Made by a program: the position numbers and the translations under genes | Shown here: piece by piece, positions 6,739 to 9,660 of the stretch | Layout of the letters: every line of letters starts with the position of its first letter | Position numbering within the stretch: position 1 is the first letter of the stretch | The notes under the pieces: generated by a model | Told to the model about the DNA's origin: nothing | Databases searched by the model: none | The model's input: the letters and a program-made list of their open reading frames with translations, nothing else | From: Gemmatimonadota bacterium | GTDB taxonomy: Bacteria; Gemmatimonadota; Gemmatimonadetes; Longimicrobiales; Gaopeijiaceae | Direction of reading: 5' to 3' | Length of the DNA stretch: 9,660 nucleotides | Assembly (NCBI GenBank): GCA_024638395.1 | Contig: JAHEKK010000084.1 | Location: 1 to 9,660 of the forward strand

Positions 6739-8454
6739 ATGACCCGTACCGACCTGGCCCAGGCCGCCCTCCACCTCGACCGCAAGACCTACGGGGCCTA
6801 CCGGTCCCTTGAGGGGTCGTGGGACATGGGGCGGTTCGTGTTCGAGCTGGTCCGGGCCCAACGGGATCCCTTTGCCCCTCCGTCCACATGCAGGGCGACC
6901 GTGACGGCCGGGGTGGCGGCCCTGCCCCCGAGGGTCCTTGCGTCCCGCGAAGCCAGAGTGGCGGTTTCCTGTCAGATGGCTCGCCGGATGGCCGATGCCG
7001 CGCGAAACCATCCAACCGGCCCCGGGAGCGGAGGTTCGGGGAGAATCTCCATCATCGACCTGGAGCAGCTGGTCCTGGAAAACACGGGCGTCCAGGTCCT
7101 CACGGACGGTTCGGTGCAGGCTCGATTCGGGGTGGGCCTTCCGGCTCAGGGCCGACGCATCCTGGGCCAAGCGGCCCACGATCTCCTGACCGACCGGATC
7201 CCCGACCTGGTACGACGTGTCCTTACGTCCGCGGGTTACGACGAGGGTCAGCTGGAAGAGATCGCGCTGATCAATGAGGACACCGCTTCGCTGAGAGATC
7301 AGTTGAGGATCCGCGGCCTGGTGGCGTTCGTGGCCGACGGCTCGACACTCCCCCGACGAAGTGGGGTCGACCAGCGGCCTCTGGAAAAGGACCGGGCGGT
7401 CCCGTTCAGTGCCCCCGAGACCCTCGCAGTCACCCTGGAGAGGCCCAACGGGGGTCCCGTGCGGGGAATGGGAGTTCCTGAAGGCGTGACCCTCATCGTG
7501 GGAGGCGGCTATCACGGCAAGTCGACCCTATTGGAAGCGATGGTCCGGGGAGTCTTCAACCACGCACCCGGCGACGGACGGGAGGGTGTCGTGTCCACCC
7601 CGACGGCCGTCGCGGTGAGGGCAGAGGACGGGCGGGCGGTCTCGGGGGTGGATATCTCGGATTTCATGGACGCACTGCCCGGGGGTGTGGACACGCGGGC
7701 GTTCACGACCTCCAACGCCTCCGGCTCTACCAGTCAGGCCGCCGCCATCGCGGAAGCAGCGGAGGCGAGAGCTCGGGCCCTCTTCATCGACGAGGACACG
7801 GCAGCGACCAACTTCCTGATCCGTGACCGTCGAATGCAGGCCCTGGTACCGAAAGACCGTGAGCCCATCACACCGCTTGTGGACCGCGTCCAGGCGCTGC
7901 ACCGGGAGCACGGAATCAGCACCGTGCTCGTCCTTGGGGGCTCGGGAGACTACCTGGACGTGGCGGATACCGTCATCGGCATGGACGGGTACCGGCCCCT
8001 TGATCTGACCAGGACCGCCAAACGGATCGCAGGGGAGCTCCCCACGGGCCGCCGGCCGGAGACGGGGTCCGGTCTCGAGCTTGGTGCCCGGCGTCTCATC
8101 GACCCCGCCAGCCTCGACCCCTCACGCCGGGGAAAATCCAGGACGCGCGCACGCGGCGTGGCCTCCGTGGAGTGGGGGGAGGAAACCCTCGACCTGACAG
8201 CGCTCGCAGCTTTGCTGCTCCCGGCGCAGACCCGGTCCATCGTCCACGCACTACGCCGGATCCGAGCCATGGCGGATAGGGGGCCGCTCCAGGTTTCGGA
8301 GGTCCTCACAAGGTTGGAGAACGAGTTGACGTCGGAGGGCCTCGACGTCTTGGATCCCGGAGAAACCGAGGTCCTGGCCGTCGTCCGGGTCCAGGAGGTA
8401 TTGGCAGCACTGAACCGGCTGCGATCCCTCAGGATTCTGGCCCCCCTTGATTGA
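6739..8454 (+). CDS. ABC-class ATPase of unknown role (PF09818/COG3044 family)
   Basis: A 571-aa soluble protein of the 'predicted ATPase of the ABC class' family, which has no transmembrane partner and no established function. The N-terminal region carries the family motif ending QRDPFAPPS (41-49). The nucleotide-binding part has Walker A GGGYHGKSTLL (255-265), then GDGREGVVSTP, VRAEDGRAVSGVDISDF (293-309), the signature-like NASGSTSQAA (326-335), Walker B ALFIDEDTAATNFLIRDRRM (347-366), EPITPLVDRV (375-384) and VLGGSGDYLDVADTVI (398-413). All are closely conserved and in family order, so the enzyme should bind and hydrolyse ATP. Length is typical. The ATG at 6739 is the only reasonable start that retains the N-terminal motif, and no strong Shine-Dalgarno precedes it. 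No signal peptide or membrane segment is present. It is transcribed divergently from the exported-hydrolase operon and appears monocistronic, ended by a hairpin 21 nt downstream. Confidence 0.94.
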   Translation: MTRTDLAQAALHLDRKTYGAYRSLEGSWDMGRFVFELVRAQRDPFAPPSTCRATVTAGVAALPPRVLASREARVAVSCQMARRMADAARNHPTGPGSGGSGRISIIDLEQLVLENTGVQVLTDGSVQARFGVGLPAQGRRILGQAAHDLLTDRIPDLVRRVLTSAGYDEGQLEEIALINEDTASLRDQLRIRGLVAFVADGSTLPRRSGVDQRPLEKDRAVPFSAPETLAVTLERPNGGPVRGMGVPEGVTLIVGGGYHGKSTLLEAMVRGVFNHAPGDGREGVVSTPTAVAVRAEDGRAVSGVDISDFMDALPGGVDTRAFTTSNASGSTSQAAAIAEAAEARARALFIDEDTAATNFLIRDRRMQALVPKDREPITPLVDRVQALHREHGISTVLVLGGSGDYLDVADTVIGMDGYRPLDLTRTAKRIAGELPTGRRPETGSGLELGARRLIDPASLDPSRRGKSRTRARGVASVEWGEETLDLTALAALLLPAQTRSIVHALRRIRAMADRGPLQVSEVLTRLENELTSEGLDVLDPGETEVLAVVRVQEVLAALNRLRSLRILAPLD

Positions 8455-8475
8455 GATCGAGACGTAATGAACGAA

Positions 8476-8511
8476 CCGAGGGGGCCCCGAATCACTTCGG
8501 AGCCCCCTCGG
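8476..8511. terminator. Strong hairpin between convergent genes
   Basis: A ten-pair perfect outer stem (CCGAGGGGGC with GCCCCCTCGG), a single C/A mismatch, then a five-pair inner stem CCGAA/TTCGG around the loop TCAC. It lies 21 nt after the ATPase stop and 26 nt past the end of the 64-aa gene on the other strand. There is no U-run after the stem on the plus strand and only scattered T on the minus strand, so it may stop or protect transcripts from both sides without being a canonical intrinsic terminator. Confidence 0.65.
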
Positions 8512-8537
8512 CGCTTCAAAAACCGGTGATGCGGGCC

Positions 8538-8732
8538 TCAGGCCGGGGTCTCTACGTATCCTCCCTCGACCAAGAGCTTCTTGAGCGCCTTCTCCCGATC
8601 CGGCAGCGAAGTGCGTGCAATGGTCCGGGCGAAGCTGATCCGATCCTCGTCGGCGATTGAATCCAACACGGAGATCGGTGCCCCGTAACGGAGCAGGATC
8701 CGCTTCGCGTCGACGGCTACCGAGTCGTTCAC
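8538..8732 (-). CDS. Small 64-aa protein of unknown function
   Basis: A short gene I do not recognise. It starts with GTG and is preceded by AAGGAGG with only four bases between, a full match to the 16S anti-Shine-Dalgarno and the strongest such site in the window; this is the main reason for calling it real. The product is highly charged and looks soluble and helical: DAKRILLRYGAP, then a middle rich in Ile/Asp/Arg (DEDRISFARTIAR), then REKALKKLLVEGGYVETPA. It has no Cys, no signal peptide, no membrane segment and no leader-like Gly-Gly or other peptide-precursor motif. It is convergent with the ATPase gene, sharing the hairpin, and lies 157 nt downstream of the barrel gene on the same strand, separated by palindromic sequence. 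It could be a small regulator or accessory protein; no function is claimed. Confidence 0.68.
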   Translation of the reverse strand: MNDSVAVDAKRILLRYGAPISVLDSIADEDRISFARTIARTSLPDREKALKKLLVEGGYVETPA

Positions 8733-8736
8733 TCAA

Positions 8737-8743
8737 CCTCCTT
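8737..8743 (-). promoter_or_regulatory. Perfect Shine-Dalgarno (AAGGAGG) of the 64-aa gene
   Basis: AAGGAGG on the minus strand, four bases before the GTG at 8732. It is unusually strong for this window, where most genes have weak or absent sites, and it decides the start. Confidence 0.75.
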
Positions 8744-8763
8744 GATCAAACGCCACCAAATGT

Positions 8764-8801
8764 TTCCCGGGAACCAATATCACGATTTCGAATCGGATTG
8801 G
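8764..8801. promoter_or_regulatory. Two adjacent palindromes upstream of the 64-aa gene
   Basis: TTCCCGGGAA (8764-8773) is a perfect 10-bp palindrome. Directly beside it, CCAAT (8774-8778) and ATTGG (8797-8801) bracket CGATT-TCG-AATCG (8783-8795), making an imperfect nested inverted repeat. They sit in the 157-nt gap between the barrel gene and the 64-aa gene on the same strand, so they could be an operator or 5'-leader structure for the small gene, or a terminator for the barrel gene. No U-tract follows. Confidence 0.35.
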
Positions 8802-8889
8802 CCACAGAAAACGACTGCCCACCTCAGACACGGCAAACATCTGATTTGTTGAAAAGACCTGTAGTACGGGGAGCCGGTCGCCCAGAAGA

Positions 8890-9546
8890 TCAGTGACCTC
8901 CCAGGACGAACCCCATCGTGAAGAAGAAGTCGTCCATGCGGCGCCGATCACCGCTGGGGATACCCAGGTCCGACCAGTGGAAGTGATCCGTTACCTCCAG
9001 GGTCAACGCCCAACCCCCGAGGTCAACTCCCGCTCCGATTCCAAGGAGCCCCGCCCATTCCGACTCGTCGTTGAACAACTGCCCCACCCCGTCGCCAAAA
9101 CCGTTGGGCTCGAAGTCGAAACGCTTCAGGCCCCCTCCAACCAGGGCGTACGGCTCGACGAAGAGGAGACCTCGGAAGGGGCGAACGACGAGGGCCCCGT
9201 GGACCGACAACAAGTCGACTCCGGCAGGACACCCAGTCTCGCAACCCACGCCGGTGATCGCCGTGACGGCAGTCTCGGCCTCGTTCGTGTACAGGCCACC
9301 AAGGCGGAAGCCCAGGGACTCGGCCCCCGCGAACTCGATGGCCCCTCCGAAAGCGAAGGTCGACTCGTACCGGCCGATGTCGTACAGGCCGCTCACGCCA
9401 CGGATTGCGCCCGGGTCGTCAACCGCGGAATACACGCCGATCTGTGGAATGAATCGCACCTGGGCATGGCCCGGGGCAGGCATGACCGCAACGGCCATCG
9501 CACCGGCGACCCACGCCCCGGCATACCGCACCATTCGCAACGTCAT
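8890..9546 (-). CDS. Small outer-membrane beta-barrel protein
   Basis: About 218 aa with an export signal: MTLRMVRYAG followed by a hydrophobic Ala/Val/Met core, ending PAPGHA before the mature QVRFIPQIGVYS. The body is made of alternating strands rich in Gly and aromatics (GRYESTFAFGGAIEFAG, SLGFRLGGLYTNE, LLFVEPYALVGGGLKRFDFE, WAGLLGIGAGVDLGGWALTL), fitting an eight-stranded OmpA/OmpW-size barrel in the outer membrane. A probable extracellular loop holds two close cysteines, GCETGC (Cys102/Cys106), able to form a local disulfide. It ends FVLGGH rather than the usual terminal Phe. The start is uncertain: ATG 9546 has GGAG directly touching it, ATG 9534 has GGAG 12 nt away, and ATG 9576 or GTG 9606 would add AT-rich codons before the signal. 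I chose 9546 because it puts two Arg in the n-region. It looks separately transcribed from the repeat-bearing region upstream. Specific function unknown. Confidence 0.74.
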   Translation of the reverse strand: MTLRMVRYAGAWVAGAMAVAVMPAPGHAQVRFIPQIGVYSAVDDPGAIRGVSGLYDIGRYESTFAFGGAIEFAGAESLGFRLGGLYTNEAETAVTAITGVGCETGCPAGVDLLSVHGALVVRPFRGLLFVEPYALVGGGLKRFDFEPNGFGDGVGQLFNDESEWAGLLGIGAGVDLGGWALTLEVTDHFHWSDLGIPSGDRRRMDDFFFTMGFVLGGH

Positions 9547-9576
9547 CTCCGTAACCGACAAAAACGATTTCTGCAT

Positions 9577-9658
9577 CGTTAATTTTAGCGTTAGTTTTCT
9601 GCACACCGGATGATGCGATAAAATCTTTATGCTCTTTTAGTGTTAGCTTCTTTGCACC
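9577..9658. promoter_or_regulatory. AT-rich upstream region with repeated TTAG-containing motif
   Basis: This stretch, just upstream of the small barrel gene, is strikingly AT-rich beside its GC-rich surroundings. It holds an imperfect 12-bp tandem repeat, CGTTAATTTTAG then CGTTAGTTTTCT (9577-9600). A longer direct repeat beginning TTTTAGYGTTAG and ending near GCAC occurs at 9583-9606 and again at 9635-9658, offset by 52 bp, about five helical turns. The pattern suits a regulator or nucleoid-protein binding site plus promoter for the barrel gene. I cannot place exact -35/-10 boxes. The chosen start at 9546 leaves it non-coding; if translation began at GTG 9606 the inner copy would be coding. 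Confidence 0.45.
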
Positions 9659-9660
9659 AC

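Noticed and set aside
6556..7515. Minus-strand open frame of 319 codons opposite the ATPase N-terminus
   Set aside because: The plus strand encodes recognisable PF09818 motifs throughout; the antisense translation has no recognisable features and would bury the DUF3179 start region.
8538..8732. 64-aa product as a bacteriocin, lasso or lanthipeptide precursor
   Set aside because: It has no Cys, no leader cleavage motif and no hydrophobic core, and no modification or export enzyme genes are nearby.
1..9660. Mobile element, CRISPR array, toxin-antitoxin or phage defence system
   Set aside because: No transposase or integrase motifs, no regularly spaced repeats of array length and no defence-family domains are visible. 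The orphan ATPase belongs to a known chromosomal family and has no nuclease or sensor partner here.

Overview
The window is GC-rich, tightly packed bacterial chromosome with Gram-negative features: several lipoprotein-type signal peptides and two probable outer-membrane beta-barrels. I see no phage, transposon, CRISPR or RNA gene. The gene content (TypA/BipA GTPase, DUF3179 lipoprotein, secreted D-aminoacylase-type amidohydrolase, gamma-glutamyltransferase-like enzyme, COG3044-type ATPase) and the many GTG/TTG starts would fit Gemmatimonadota or a similar high-GC environmental lineage. That placement is a guess from style, not a demonstrated assignment.

Layout. 1-629 (minus): N-terminal part of TypA/BipA, cut off by the window edge. 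828-1169 (plus): a small membrane-anchored zinc-ribbon protein. 1219-6626 (minus): a run of four genes, all with export signals. In transcription order these are a DUF3179 lipoprotein, a beta-barrel outer-membrane protein (8-nt gap), a gamma-glutamyltransferase-like Ntn-hydrolase (71-nt gap) and an N-acyl-D-amino-acid deacylase-like amidohydrolase (4-nt gap). 6739-8454 (plus): a 571-aa ATPase of the uncharacterised ABC_ATPase family (PF09818), divergent from the operon and followed by a strong hairpin. 8538-8732 (minus): a 64-aa unknown protein with a perfect Shine-Dalgarno. 8890-9546 (minus): a second small outer-membrane beta-barrel protein, preceded by an AT-rich upstream region with repeated TTAG-containing motifs.

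How the genes may work together. The four-gene operon places two amide-bond hydrolases outside the cytoplasm together with a barrel and a DUF3179 lipoprotein. The reasonable inference is envelope-located breakdown or salvage of N-acylated or isopeptide-linked amino acids, possibly D-amino-acid-containing material. Both enzymes depart from their textbook relatives at substrate- or metal-binding positions. The GGT-like protein keeps its autoprocessing threonine but lacks the arginine and aspartates that hold glutamate. The D-aminoacylase-like protein has Asp where the usual metal-ligand Cys lies. Those substitutions are the most interesting point in the window. Nothing here is an obvious new defence or mobile system.
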